NCBI RefSeq assembly: GCF_900117445.1 | Contig: NZ_FPEJ01000001.1 | Coordinates: 796,501 to 860,500, forward strand | Source of the DNA: Hyphomicrobium sp. NDB2Meth4 | GTDB lineage: Bacteria > Pseudomonadota > Alphaproteobacteria > Rhizobiales > Hyphomicrobiaceae | Length of the DNA: 64,000 nucleotides | Direction of reading: 5' to 3' | Part shown: positions 28,474-37,302 of the stretch, piece after piece | Layout of the letters: each line of letters opens with the position of its first letter | Position numbering within the stretch: position 1 is the stretch's first letter | Translations under genes and position numbers: made by a program | Notes under the pieces: model-generated | What the model saw: the letters and a program-made list of their open reading frames with translations, nothing else | Databases searched by the model: none | Told to the model about the DNA's origin: nothing

Positions 28474-29142
28474 TTAGGCGCTTTTTCGCGTTCCAGCTTG
28501 CCGGCCTGCGACCTTGTAGTACGCCCAGATGAGATGTGCCGCGACGCCCCGCCAAGGCCTCCAGCGCTCCGCGATGGCAAAAAGCTCGTCCTGCGAAGGT
28601 CGCTCATCCAGCTTCAAAGCGTTGGCGACGGCGATCTGCAAGGCGAGATCGCCCGCCGCGAATGCGTCGGCGCGGCCGAGGCAGAAGAGAAGGTAAATAT
28701 CGGCGCTCCAAGGTCCGATGCCAGGCAGCGCCGTCAGCGCCGCGTGCACATCTTCCTCCGGCGCGTGCGCGAGACTGTCGAGATCTAGCCCGGCGACGAC
28801 CGCTTCGCTCAGCGCCCGCAGCGTGCGCACCTTTCCTTTCGACAAGCCGGCAGTGCGCAAAGCTTCATCGCTCATCGCCAGGGACGCTTCGGCCGACATC
28901 GGCTGAACGGCCTGATGCAGGCGGTCCCAAATTGCCTGAGCGCTCGCCAACGAAAGCTGCTGCCCGACGACGATGCGCGCTAGGCCTTCAAAGCCGGAAG
29001 CATGGCGACGCACAGAGGGCACGCCCGTCATCGACCGCATCATGCGCATGTGCGGACACGAACGCGTCAGCGCACGCACACCCTTCAGCATGCACGCGTC
29101 ATCGAGCACGACAGGTAGCAGCGTTGTGCGCTTGGTTTGCAT
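28474..29142 (-). CDS. AlkA-type DNA-3-methyladenine glycosylase
   Basis: A 222-aa HhH-GPD DNA glycosylase for alkylated bases. The helix-hairpin-helix is LTALPGIGPWSADIYLLFCLG, followed by the Gly-Asp catalytic region FAAGDLALQIAV. RIVVGQQLSLASAQAIWDRL is the conserved N-terminal half. The ATG at 29142 is chosen because the upstream in-frame part lacks family character and would overlap gluQ. Confidence 0.9.
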   Translation of the reverse strand: MQTKRTTLLPVVLDDACMLKGVRALTRSCPHMRMMRSMTGVPSVRRHASGFEGLARIVVGQQLSLASAQAIWDRLHQAVQPMSAEASLAMSDEALRTAGLSKGKVRTLRALSEAVVAGLDLDSLAHAPEEDVHAALTALPGIGPWSADIYLLFCLGRADAFAAGDLALQIAVANALKLDERPSQDELFAIAERWRPWRGVAAHLIWAYYKVAGRQAGTRKSA

Positions 29143-29309
29143 TCCGGACGCGATACTCCGTGACTGAGCCTCGATCGTAGGTCGCCATTTGCTATGCCGC
29201 AAATCGAACAGGTTCACATGCGGCGCGAGACTGCTAAACAAGTGAACGATGATCCCTACGGCCGGCGTCTGCCGCTGTGGCAAACCCAACTGAGGCGCAA
29301 CGCACTCGT

Positions 29310-30176
29310 ATGATCTCTCCAGTGTTTCGCTTTGCGCCCAGTCCCAACGGTCCTCTTCATCTCGGTCATGCGCTGTCGGCGTTGACGGGCTTCGATATGG
29401 CGAAGCGCGCCGGCGGCCGCTTCCTCCTTCGCATCGAGGACATCGACGTCACGCGCTGCCGCGAGGAATTCGTCACCGGCATCTTCGAAGATCTCTCATG
29501 GCTCGGCATAACCTGGGAGCAGCCCGTACTGTTCCAGTCGCAGCACTTCGCAGCCTACGTCGAGGCGGCGCAATGGCTGGAAGGGCAAGGGTTGCTCTAC
29601 CCATGCTTTGCCTCGCGCACCGAGATCGATGCGGCTGCCGTTCCCGGTGCTGTCGATCCTGACGGCGCACCGCTCTATCCGGGCCTACACAAGTCAATGC
29701 CCAGGAGCGAGATCGAGGCGCGTATGGAGAACGGTGAGCGCTTTGCGCTGCGCATCGACATGGATCGCGCTCTGGCCAAGGTCCGCGACCGGCTCGGCGG
29801 CGCCCCGCTCACCTTCACGGAGTTGGACGAGGCCGGCAAAGCCGCGGCCGTCGAAGCCCACCCTGAGCGCTGGGGTGACGCCGTCATCCTGCGCAAGGAT
29901 GTGCCGGCGAGCTACCACCTTGCCGTGGTCGTCGACGACGCGCGCCAAGGCATCACTCATGTCACGCGCGGCCAAGATCTTTATGCCGCGACGGACCTGC
30001 ACCGCCTGCTGCAGGTGCTGATGGGGCTGCCCGAGCCCGTTTACCATCACCATCGCCTGCTCGCCGACGCAGAAGGCCGCAAGCTCTCTAAAAGCGCGGG
30101 CGACACAGCGCTTTCGGCCCTCCGCGCTGCCGGAAAATCGGCCGCCGTCATCCGCGCCATGGTCGGGCTGGCATAG
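29310..30176 (+). CDS. gluQ: Glutamyl-Q tRNA(Asp) synthetase
   Basis: A 288-aa GluQRS, which attaches glutamate to queuosine in the anticodon of tRNA-Asp. It has the class I motifs HLGH in FAPSPNGPLHLGHALSA and KLSKS near residue 262, and lacks an anticodon-binding domain. The zinc-binding cysteine set of E. coli YadB is mostly missing: only one cysteine (YPCFASRTE) is near the site. The start may instead be GTG 29277; neither has a clear ribosome binding site. Confidence 0.92.
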   Translation: MISPVFRFAPSPNGPLHLGHALSALTGFDMAKRAGGRFLLRIEDIDVTRCREEFVTGIFEDLSWLGITWEQPVLFQSQHFAAYVEAAQWLEGQGLLYPCFASRTEIDAAAVPGAVDPDGAPLYPGLHKSMPRSEIEARMENGERFALRIDMDRALAKVRDRLGGAPLTFTELDEAGKAAAVEAHPERWGDAVILRKDVPASYHLAVVVDDARQGITHVTRGQDLYAATDLHRLLQVLMGLPEPVYHHHRLLADAEGRKLSKSAGDTALSALRAAGKSAAVIRAMVGLA

Positions 30177-30361
30177 CCGAGACCCATCAAAAATCGAGTC
30201 TATTCGCTATCTTGGTTTGCGCCGTGAAGCGGGCTGAGAAGGCGCGCGCGCTATCGCGCGGCGCTGCAAGCGAATTCCGTCATGGTTAGTGTTCCGCTAA
30301 CGCTTGTCTGAAAGGATTACGCCTTGAAGTGCAGCGGCATCCGTTTCTTTGAGGCAACGTC

Positions 30362-30913
30362 ATGGAAACAAACTGGACGAAGCTATTGTCAAATAACGCG
30401 AATAAGCTGAGCGTGGTCAGGCTTCGCGCAGTCGCGTTCGCCTCGCGGAGCTCGACTGAGCTTCACCGCCTCGCGGTAGCTCATGCAACGCTGACAAAGA
30501 AGCACGCAAAAAAGCTCCGCCGAACCATGCTCCGCCGCCTCGCCGCCTATAAGAATTTTGCTGCCCTTGCGCTGTCGAGCTTCTCGACGGCAACGGCACT
30601 GCATGAGATTTCCGGGCGTACGCAGCGCGAGGCCGTCCGTCTGGTCGAGCCAGTCCGCGTCAGCGTCGAGGATCACTGGCGCCGTGCTGTCGGTGTAATC
30701 ACCGCAGCACTCGAGAGCTTCCAGCGCGTCAAGAGCCTGCACAAGTCGGCCGCGCGCCAATTGGATTCGGCTGACTATGCGCTGACGCAGCTTCTGCACG
30801 ACCTGCGCCCTGTTATGGGCTTGCCCGCCGATGTTTCAGGCCTGCGCGCCGTACTCGCCGAGGCCGAGCGCACCGCGCCAGAGCGTCGCCGTAAGGCTCT
30901 GGCCGCCGCCTGA
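30362..30913 (+). CDS. Hypothetical basic helical protein
   Basis: Not recognised. A 183-aa protein rich in Ala, Arg, Leu and Ser, predicted to be almost entirely helical with no signal peptide or membrane segment. The N-terminal half is strongly basic (KKHAKKLRRTMLRRLAAYK). A phasin-like or nucleoid-associated role would fit the composition, but nothing proves it. It stands alone between gluQ and a palindromic repeat. Confidence 0.6.
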   Translation: METNWTKLLSNNANKLSVVRLRAVAFASRSSTELHRLAVAHATLTKKHAKKLRRTMLRRLAAYKNFAALALSSFSTATALHEISGRTQREAVRLVEPVRVSVEDHWRRAVGVITAALESFQRVKSLHKSAARQLDSADYALTQLLHDLRPVMGLPADVSGLRAVLAEAERTAPERRRKALAAA

Positions 30914-30932
30914 TCGCCGTCCTCGGAAGAAT

Positions 30933-30977
30933 GCGGATCCTGCCGTCGTCGTTATTCTGGCGCAGGCAGGGATCCGC
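30933..30977. repeat. Intergenic palindromic element
   Basis: GCGGATCCTGCC (30933-30944) pairs with GGCAGGGATCCGC (30965-30977) with one bulged base. The centre (GTTATTCTGGCGCA) resembles the palindromic repeats dispersed between genes in Rhizobiales. It sits in the convergent gap between the basic-protein gene and the PBP activator gene and may also terminate transcription. Confidence 0.6.
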
Positions 30978-31066
30978 GCAAGCCAGCGCGTGAGCATCCG
31001 CCGCATATTGGCGCTGTCCGCACACCATGGGAGCGCGAAGGCGCGAGGCCTGGAACCGTTGGGGCT

Positions 31067-32329
31067 TTAGTTCGGTGCGGGAACCGAACCGGTGGACATC
31101 TGGTCCGCGGCCGACAGGCGCGTCGCCTCGAAGCTGGCGGGAGCCTGATCGATCACCGCGGAGCCGAACTTCTCGACCTGCAGCACCGCGAGCCCGCGCT
31201 CGCTTAGGCCGTTTGCGCCGAACCGGATGATGCCGTCGACGCCCGAGAAGCCGTTCGCCCGCGTCAGGTTCGCCTGCGTGAACCGGGTGCCCGGCGGATT
31301 GGACGCGAGGCTGATGGCGAAGCTGATCGCGTCATAGGAAACCGACGCAATGCGCGGCGGCGCGCTGCCGAATGTCTTGGCGAAGCGCTCCGAGAACGCG
31401 CGCCACGCGACGGGATCAGGGCTCGGATACCAGCCGTCGACAAAGGCCGCATCGCGTCCGACCGTCGGGAAGTCCCATGCGCTATTGCCCAGCAACTTAA
31501 CCTTCTTGGTGTCGATGCCGGCATAAGCGATCACTGGGCCGATCTGCGGCAGCGTCTCGGGCCCGCCCGGCACGAACAGCGCATCGATTGGCGCCATCTC
31601 GGTCTCGCCCGCCTTGATCGCCTCCATCACCCGCTTGGCGGGCGCCAGCATGCTGTTGGCGGCGAGCGGGTAGCGCTCGACGACGGCAACGATGCCCCCG
31701 CTGCGGCGCACGGCGTTGCGGAACGCTGCTTCGATCAGGTCGCCGTAGGCGTCGCTCTGGATAAGCGCCGCGAACCGCCGTTTGCCGCGCGAGGCCGCAA
31801 ACGAAACGATGCGATCGGTTTCTTGCTCGGCGAGGAAGTTGACGAGGTAAACCCCGTTACCCGCCACCTGCGTATTGTTGGAAAAGGCGAGGATCGGCAC
31901 GTTGGCCTGGCGTGCGGCGCCGGCGGCCCCGCTTACCGACTGCGAAAGCAGTGGCCCGATGATGATCTCAGCCCCATCCTTGATGGCTTCTTCGGCGGCC
32001 GCCCGGGCACGCGCCTCGGTGCCACCGTCGTCCTTGGTGACGAGTTGCACGTTCGGATCGTTGACCTCGAACAGCGCCATTTCGGCGCCCTGCTTGAGAC
32101 TTTTCGCAACCGAGGCGGTCTCGCCCATGCCGCCCATTGGCAGCAGCAGTGCGATCTTCACCGGCGCCCTGATGGCGCCCTGTTGACCCGGAGCGGGTGC
32201 CAATGCCGCGCTGGGCGCTGCCGGTCCCATGCCGCTTGTCGAGCAGCCAGCCAGAAAAAGGCCGAACATTGCCAAGCCTGCCGCGCACTCGCGCCTGCTG
32301 ACCTCGGCCTGCTTCAAGCCCTTTCGCAT
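31067..32329 (-). CDS. Penicillin-binding protein activator (LpoA-type lipoprotein)
   Basis: A 420-aa exported lipoprotein. The lipobox is LFLAGC with lipidated C29. The rest has the two-lobed periplasmic binding-protein fold: VKIALLLPMGGMGETA, then IGPLLSQSVSGAAGAARQANVPILAFSNN. The family includes the C-terminal domain of LpoA, which activates PBP1a. Without the LpoA TPR domain the exact partner is uncertain. It is divergent from rsmI-yraN-gshB, an arrangement common in Rhizobiales. Confidence 0.87.
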   Translation of the reverse strand: MRKGLKQAEVSRRECAAGLAMFGLFLAGCSTSGMGPAAPSAALAPAPGQQGAIRAPVKIALLLPMGGMGETASVAKSLKQGAEMALFEVNDPNVQLVTKDDGGTEARARAAAEEAIKDGAEIIIGPLLSQSVSGAAGAARQANVPILAFSNNTQVAGNGVYLVNFLAEQETDRIVSFAASRGKRRFAALIQSDAYGDLIEAAFRNAVRRSGGIVAVVERYPLAANSMLAPAKRVMEAIKAGETEMAPIDALFVPGGPETLPQIGPVIAYAGIDTKKVKLLGNSAWDFPTVGRDAAFVDGWYPSPDPVAWRAFSERFAKTFGSAPPRIASVSYDAISFAISLASNPPGTRFTQANLTRANGFSGVDGIIRFGANGLSERGLAVLQVEKFGSAVIDQAPASFEATRLSAADQMSTGSVPAPN

Positions 32330-32506
32330 TTATTCGGGGTCCCCCTGGCGTTGCCCGGTCGGTCGGCGGCGGTCACAATGGCGGTGGCTGCGGAACAGCG
32401 TGACGACTCGACTATCCTTCTGGTTATCTCTTCGATTCGCCGAGGAAAAGTGCCTCTCAGCCACTATCGTGAACATTCAACGCCGCAATTGCGAAAGTGA
32501 CCTGAC

Positions 32507-33442
32507 ATGACCGCTGGAGAGGCCGCCAGTGACGCCAACAAGCCCCCCAGGGACGAAAGCGCGATCCTCGGGCGCATCGCCGGGGAGATGCGCAAGCAAC
32601 TCGCGGGCAGCCTAGCGCCGGGCCTCTACGTGATCGCAACGCCTATCGGCAATCTCGGCGATATGACTTTGCGCGCCATCGCCACTTTGGCTCGCGCGGA
32701 GATCATCCTTTGCGAGGACACGCGCCATAGCCGCACGCTGCTCGCCCACTTCGCCATCGACGTGCCGACGCGACCCTATCATGAGCATAACGCCGCCAGG
32801 GAGCGCCCCCGCGTCCTGGCGGAGCTTGCCGCTGGTCGCCGCATTGCCATCATCTCCGACGCCGGAACGCCGCTCATTTCCGATCCGGGTTGGAAGCTCG
32901 TGCGCGAGGCGCTTGATGCTGGCCACCATGTCGAGGCCCTGCCCGGCGCGTCCGCAACTTTGACGGCACTCGCAGTCGGCGGCCTGCCAACGGACGCGTT
33001 CATGTTCGCTGGCTTCCTGCCGCCGAAGACCATCAGCCGCCGCACCCGCATCGCCGAACTCGCCGCCGTGCCCGCCACCCTGGTCTTCTTTGAGGCCCCG
33101 ACGCGCGTTGCCGAGGCCATCGCTGACCTCGCCACGGTCTTGGGTCCCCGCCCTGCCGCCCTCGCCCGCGAGTTGACCAAGCTCCACGAGGAGGTGCGCC
33201 GCGGCCCGCTCGATAAGCTGGCGGCCGAACTGGTTGATGCAACCATCAAGGGCGAGGCGGTCATACTCGTTGGGCCGCCGCAACAGGTTGACGTCAATGA
33301 CGAGACCATCGCCGCCCGTCTCGCCGACGCGCTCGCCACCATGAGCCTGCGCGACGCCGCCAAGACCATTGCCGACGCGCTCGGCGTCCCCAAGAGCCGC
33401 GTCTATGACCTCGGCCTCAAGCTGCGCAAGGACGCGCCGTGA
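32507..33442 (+). CDS. rsmI: 16S rRNA (cytidine-1402-2'-O)-methyltransferase
   Basis: A 311-aa RsmI, a tetrapyrrole-methylase-fold enzyme acting on the ribosomal P-site nucleotide C1402. Conserved blocks are LYVIATPIGNLGDMTLRA, CEDTRHSRTLL, SDAGTPLISDPG and ALPGASATLTAL. It overlaps yraN by 4 bp. Confidence 0.96.
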   Translation: MTAGEAASDANKPPRDESAILGRIAGEMRKQLAGSLAPGLYVIATPIGNLGDMTLRAIATLARAEIILCEDTRHSRTLLAHFAIDVPTRPYHEHNAARERPRVLAELAAGRRIAIISDAGTPLISDPGWKLVREALDAGHHVEALPGASATLTALAVGGLPTDAFMFAGFLPPKTISRRTRIAELAAVPATLVFFEAPTRVAEAIADLATVLGPRPAALARELTKLHEEVRRGPLDKLAAELVDATIKGEAVILVGPPQQVDVNDETIAARLADALATMSLRDAAKTIADALGVPKSRVYDLGLKLRKDAP

Positions 33443-33822
33443 CGTCGGGTCTCCGGCCCGGCCGGATCGACGAGAACGTCCGCCGTGCCCGCCTGCGCAG
33501 CGGACGACTTGCCGAGCTTTTGGCGGCAATAGCTCTGCTCACCAAGGGCTATCGCATCCTCGGCCGCAATGTGAAGACCAGGGCCGGCGAGATCGACATC
33601 ATCGCCGTGAGGGGCCAGCGCCTCGCCTTCGTCGAGGTCAAGCGCCGCCTGACCCGGGAGGCGGGTGAAGCGGCCGTCAGCGACCGCCAGGCCAACCGCA
33701 TCCGCAATGCGGCCGATTACTGGCTTGCCCACCGCCCCCGCTACCAGGCCCACGAGCAGGGCTTCGACCTCATGCTGCTGCTGCCGCGCCGCTGGCCGCG
33801 TCACATCGAGAACGGCTTCTGA
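33439..33822 (+). CDS. yraN: YraN family (UPF0102) nuclease-like protein
   Basis: A 127-aa protein of the UPF0102 family with a restriction-endonuclease-like core: GEIDIIAVRGQRLAFVEVKRR, which holds the E-D-x(n)-E-x-K motif. Start GTG 33439 overlaps the rsmI stop. It is usually next to rsmI, as here. The function is unproven. Confidence 0.9.
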   Translation: MTSGLRPGRIDENVRRARLRSGRLAELLAAIALLTKGYRILGRNVKTRAGEIDIIAVRGQRLAFVEVKRRLTREAGEAAVSDRQANRIRNAADYWLAHRPRYQAHEQGFDLMLLLPRRWPRHIENGF

Positions 33823-33909
33823 TCTCTGCAGCGGGCCAATGCCGCTTTGCGTGCGCGCCGCTGCCGGGTTACCAACTCCGCCCCGGTTGCATTCGAGCGA
33901 GCTCCCCCG

Positions 33910-34851
33910 ATGACCCTGCGCGTCGCCTGCCAGATGGACCCGATCGAGCGGATCGATATCCGCGGCGATTCCACCTTCGCCATTCTCCTCGAAGCGCAAA
34001 AGCGCGGCCACGAGCTGTTCTATTACACCCCGCCCGATCTCTCGCTGCACGGCGACAAGCTGCTCGCACGCGGCCAGACGCTCAAGGTCGAGGACAAGGT
34101 CGGCGCCCACTACAAGCTGTCGCATCCGCGCATTGAAAATCTCGCCGATCAGGATGTGGTGCTGCTGCGCCAGGATCCCCCGTTCGACATGGCCTACATC
34201 ACGACGACGCATCTGCTGGAGCGCATCCACCCCAAAACGCTCGTCGTCAACGATCCGGCCAGCGTGCGCAACGCGCCGGAGAAAATCTTCGTTCTCGATT
34301 TCCTCGACCTGATGCCGCCAACCATCGTCACGCGCTCGATCGACGACGTGCAGGCTTTCCGCCGCGAGATGGGCGACGTCATCTTGAAGCCGCTCTACGG
34401 CAACGGCGGCGCCGCCATCTTCCGCCTCACCAAGGAAGACACCAACACGGCCTCGCTGGTCGAGTTGTTCCAGACCGTCTTCCGCGAGCCCTTCATGGTG
34501 CAGCAGTATCGCCCGGAGGTTCAGTTCGGCGACAAGCGCATCATCCTCGTCGACGGCAAATTCGCCGGCGCCATCAACCGCGTCCCCGCGACCGGCGAGA
34601 CGCGCTCCAACCTTCACGTCGGCGGCACCGCCGTCCCCACTGAACTCACCGAGCGCGAGGAAGAGATCTGCGCCCGGCTCGGCCCCGAGTTGAAGAAGCG
34701 CGGCTTGCTCTTCACGGGCATCGACGTGATCGGCCCCTACCTCACCGAGATCAACGTCACTTCGCCGACTGGCATTCGTCAGGTGAAGCAGTTCGGAGGC
34801 GCGGATATCGCCGCCCTCATCTGGAACGCCATCGAAGCAAAGCGTGGCTGA
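33910..34851 (+). CDS. gshB: Glutathione synthetase
   Basis: A 313-aa GshB, which joins gamma-glutamylcysteine and glycine with ATP. ATP-grasp features are [17 protein letters not shown], the FMVQQYRPE segment, [19 protein letters not shown], and the metal-binding [12 protein letters not shown]. The N-terminal [17 protein letters not shown] is typical. Start ATG 33910 is chosen over an upstream in-frame start at 33847. It converges with the carboxypeptidase gene. Confidence 0.96.
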   Translation: MTLRVACQMDPIERIDIRGDSTFAILLEAQKRGHELFYYTPPDLSLHGDKLLARGQTLKVEDKVGAHYKLSHPRIENLADQDVVLLRQDPPFDMAYITTTHLLERIHPKTLVVNDPASVRNAPEKIFVLDFLDLMPPTIVTRSIDDVQAFRREMGDVILKPLYGNGGAAIFRLTKEDTNTASLVELFQTVFREPFMVQQYRPEVQFGDKRIILVDGKFAGAINRVPATGETRSNLHVGGTAVPTELTEREEEICARLGPELKKRGLLFTGIDVIGPYLTEINVTSPTGIRQVKQFGGADIAALIWNAIEAKRG

Positions 34852-34872
34852 ACCGCGAGCGTGTGGACCGCA

Positions 34873-35994
34873 CTAATCCAGCGGTTGGCGCTTTTTCTTT
34901 TTCTTCTTCACGTGCGTCGTCTTCTTCGCCGCCGTGGCCGGTTGCGCCGAAACCTTCTTCACTTCCGAGGAAGCGGCGCCGGGCTTGTTTGGTGCCTTGC
35001 TGGCATCGGCGGTTTGCGGCGGCGGGGGCGGAGGAGCAGCGCACGCGCGGAAGCGCTCCAGCAGCGTCGCATCCGGCTCGAAACCGGCACCGATCACTTC
35101 GCTGGGATAATTTTCGATCCGCGCGATCGGAAACGATGTCTTCCACTCGAATGTCTTGAAGCCGCGCTCCAGCAAGGCCGAGGCCCGCGCAGTACGTGCA
35201 GCATTGCTGCGCTCGCCGAGCACGATGGCGATCAGCTTGCGCCCGTCACGCGTAGCGCTAGCTGCCAGATTGTAACCCGAGGCGCACGTGTATCCGGTCT
35301 TGATGCCGTCTCCGCCCTCGAAGGCGGTCAGCATCGAGTTATGCGTTCCGACGGTGACGTTGCCGATCTGCGTCTGTGTCATGGCGTAGAGCGGTGCTTC
35401 CTCGGGGAAGTCGCGCAACAGTGCCCGCGCCAAAATCCCCATGTCGCGCGCCGTCGTCACTTGCTGCTCGGCCGGCAATCCGTGCGGATTGATGAAATGC
35501 GTGTGCATCATGCCGAGGCGCGCGGCGGTCTGGTTCATCTGCTTGACGAACGAAGCCTCATCGCCAGCGAGCGTCTCTGCCATCGCCACGGCCACATCGT
35601 TGGCCGACCGCATGATCAGCGCGCGCAATGCCTGGTCGAGCGTGATGTCCTTGCCGACTTTGAGCCCCAGCCTGGTAGGAGGTTGCTTGAACCCCGCCGG
35701 CGACATGAAAATCTTCGTCTCTCGCGTCGCGCGATGATCGCGGATCGCCTCCAGTGCGATGTAGGCTGTCATCATCTTGGTGAGCGAGGCCGGATACCAC
35801 GGCGCGTCCAGATCCTCGGCGTAGAGCACGTGCCCTTCGTCGAGGTCGAACACCAGGGCCGAGTCGGCTAGTCCGGGCTGGACTGAGGTTGTCCATGCCG
35901 CCAGCGCCGCCAGCGCAATGCTCAGACCTTTCGTCAAGGTGCCCGACGCCTCCGATTGATCGGTGATTCTCGCCCGCGCAAGTATGTGCGGCAA
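34873..35994 (-). CDS. D-alanyl-D-alanine carboxypeptidase (PBP5/6-like) with Lys tail
   Basis: A 373-aa exported serine peptidase that trims peptidoglycan stem peptides. The nucleophile motif is S70-L-T-K73, with SAN in RSANDVAVA and KTG in DGIKTGYTCASG. A signal peptide occupies residues ~20-44. After the catalytic and C-terminal domains comes a Pro-rich stretch (PPPPPP) and a lysine-rich end (VKKKKKKR then QPLD). There is no clear C-terminal amphipathic anchor helix, and the basic tail may hold the enzyme to the membrane or wall. The same 8-residue string ends the L,D-transpeptidase at 54652-55863. Confidence 0.94.
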   Translation of the reverse strand: MPHILARARITDQSEASGTLTKGLSIALAALAAWTTSVQPGLADSALVFDLDEGHVLYAEDLDAPWYPASLTKMMTAYIALEAIRDHRATRETKIFMSPAGFKQPPTRLGLKVGKDITLDQALRALIMRSANDVAVAMAETLAGDEASFVKQMNQTAARLGMMHTHFINPHGLPAEQQVTTARDMGILARALLRDFPEEAPLYAMTQTQIGNVTVGTHNSMLTAFEGGDGIKTGYTCASGYNLAASATRDGRKLIAIVLGERSNAARTARASALLERGFKTFEWKTSFPIARIENYPSEVIGAGFEPDATLLERFRACAAPPPPPPQTADASKAPNKPGAASSEVKKVSAQPATAAKKTTHVKKKKKKRQPLD

Positions 35995-36337
35995 AAACCG
36001 AATTGTCAGCCCGCTAACCGATCGGGCTTGTTCGATACCTTTCCTGGGCGATTTTGTGTGGTTCCCAGGCCGGATACGGCGCTATCGCGGTGGGGCCCAC
36101 CCCCAACTCTTGCCGCATTTCGTGCCGGCATCACGACAGCCATGCCGGTGATCGTAGGGCCCAATGCCGGCATGATCGCCGCTGACTGGGTCGTTGCTGA
36201 ATGGCCGTTCAGGTAGAAGAAATCTTCATCAACCGCGACGGACGTAGTGCACGCGGCCCGTTCTTCTCAATGTTCGCGCACAGTGAAGCGGCACTTAAGC
36301 CCAATGCGCGACCGAAAAGAAGTTCAGGAGATGATCG
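35995..36337. other. Divergent intergenic region
   Basis: A 343-bp gap between the D,D-carboxypeptidase gene (leftward) and a small secreted protein gene (rightward). CAGGAG before 36338 is the ribosome binding site of the latter. No coding frame with support, no hairpin and no clear promoter was recognised. Confidence 0.4.
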
Positions 36338-36532
36338 ATGAAGTATTTTGCTTTGATGGCTTTGCTGGCCGCCCCGCTTGCCCTTGCTGCTGCTCCGACC
36401 CCCGCGGATGCAGCGCCCCGTGACGGATACCGCTGCCACATGGTCAAAACGACCGTTTTCAAGTGGGGCAAGAAGCGGACGAAGTGGGTCAAGGTTTGCC
36501 GTCCGGCGCACCGTTACCACCGCCACCACTGA
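36338..36532 (+). CDS. Small secreted His-tailed protein
   Basis: A 64-aa protein not recognised by family. A clear Sec signal peptide (MKYFALMALLAAPLALAAA) is followed by a ~40-residue mature peptide with two cysteines (C33 and C54), seven Lys and a histidine-rich end (HRYHRHH). The ribosome binding site CAGGAG is correctly placed. The mature part could bind metal or form one disulfide. It appears monocistronic. Confidence 0.65.
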   Translation: MKYFALMALLAAPLALAAAPTPADAAPRDGYRCHMVKTTVFKWGKKRTKWVKVCRPAHRYHRHH

Positions 36533-36560
36533 TATCGCTCGCGGTCACCGCGTTCGATCC

Positions 36561-36598
36561 TCGCCCGCTCGCATCGATTGTTCGATCCGGGCGGGCGA
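36561..36598. terminator. Interrupted hairpin between converging genes
   Basis: TCGCCCG (36561-36567) and CGGGCGA (36592-36598) pair, and inner CATCGA/TCGAT-like arms extend the stem. No T-tract follows on either side, so it is a weak terminator candidate for the small secreted protein gene and tpm. Confidence 0.4.
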
Positions 36599-36630
36599 AG
36601 TCGTTATAGCTTCTGCTGAGCGGCACCAGA

Positions 36631-37287
36631 TCACTTCGGCTGCAACAGGAATGCGGCTCCAGTCAGCGCTGTGAGGCCGCGCTCCTTGAAACGCGGATTG
36701 CCTTCCAGGACGTCCTTCGAGATCAGATCGACGAGATCGTAGCCATCCGAGTAAAGATCGACGACGGTCTGCCGCGGCGTTGCAAACGGCGGCCCTGACA
36801 TCCGGCTCTGATCGTAATCGAGCGTGATCAGCAGCATCGGCACTTTGCCCTTGAAAAGTTCGAGCATCTTGCCGGCGTACCGCCGCTGCATCTCGGCAGG
36901 CAGCGCGATCAGCGCAGCGCGATCATAGATGCCGGCAACATCCTCGACAGCCGCCATCGGCAACTCGAAGAAGTCGCCACACCAGATCTCATACGCGCCC
37001 GAAGATTTGACCACGAAGCTGCCTTCACGGCGCACCTGCGGCTCCACTCCGCGCTCGGCGAAGAAGTCATCCACCGCCCGCTCGCTCAGCTCGGCGCCTA
37101 CAACCTGAAACCCATGCTCGGCCAGCCAGACCATGTCGAGGCTCTTGCCGCATAGCGGCACGAACACCTTCGCCCCAGGCGTCACCTCCAGGCGAGACCA
37201 ATATTTGTTCAGCGCGGGCTCGTAGTCGCTCTGATGAAACCCGATCTCTTGGTTGTTCCAGCGCTCGCGCCAAAATTGAGGATCCAT
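36631..37287 (-). CDS. tpm: Thiopurine S-methyltransferase
   Basis: A 218-aa TPMT-family enzyme (SAM-dependent). Landmarks: FWRERWNNQEIGFHQ at the N-terminus, the SAM site VFVPLCGKSLDMVWLAEHGFQVVGAELSERAV, and GIYDRAALIALP. Bacterial members methylate tellurite, selenite or thiols; the natural substrate here is unknown. It is 15 bp downstream of argJ on the same strand. Confidence 0.94.
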   Translation of the reverse strand: MDPQFWRERWNNQEIGFHQSDYEPALNKYWSRLEVTPGAKVFVPLCGKSLDMVWLAEHGFQVVGAELSERAVDDFFAERGVEPQVRREGSFVVKSSGAYEIWCGDFFELPMAAVEDVAGIYDRAALIALPAEMQRRYAGKMLELFKGKVPMLLITLDYDQSRMSGPPFATPRQTVVDLYSDGYDLVDLISKDVLEGNPRFKERGLTALTGAAFLLQPK

Positions 37288-37302
37288 GCCGGGCGCCCTC
37301 CG

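Noticed and set aside
28440-28482. tRNA-like 5' half (acceptor-like GCCCCTG, D-arm-like GGCGCAGTC...GGCGC)
   Set aside because: No anticodon or T-arm partner and no matching acceptor 3' strand follow; the stretch overlaps the end of the glycosylase gene. At best a fragment.
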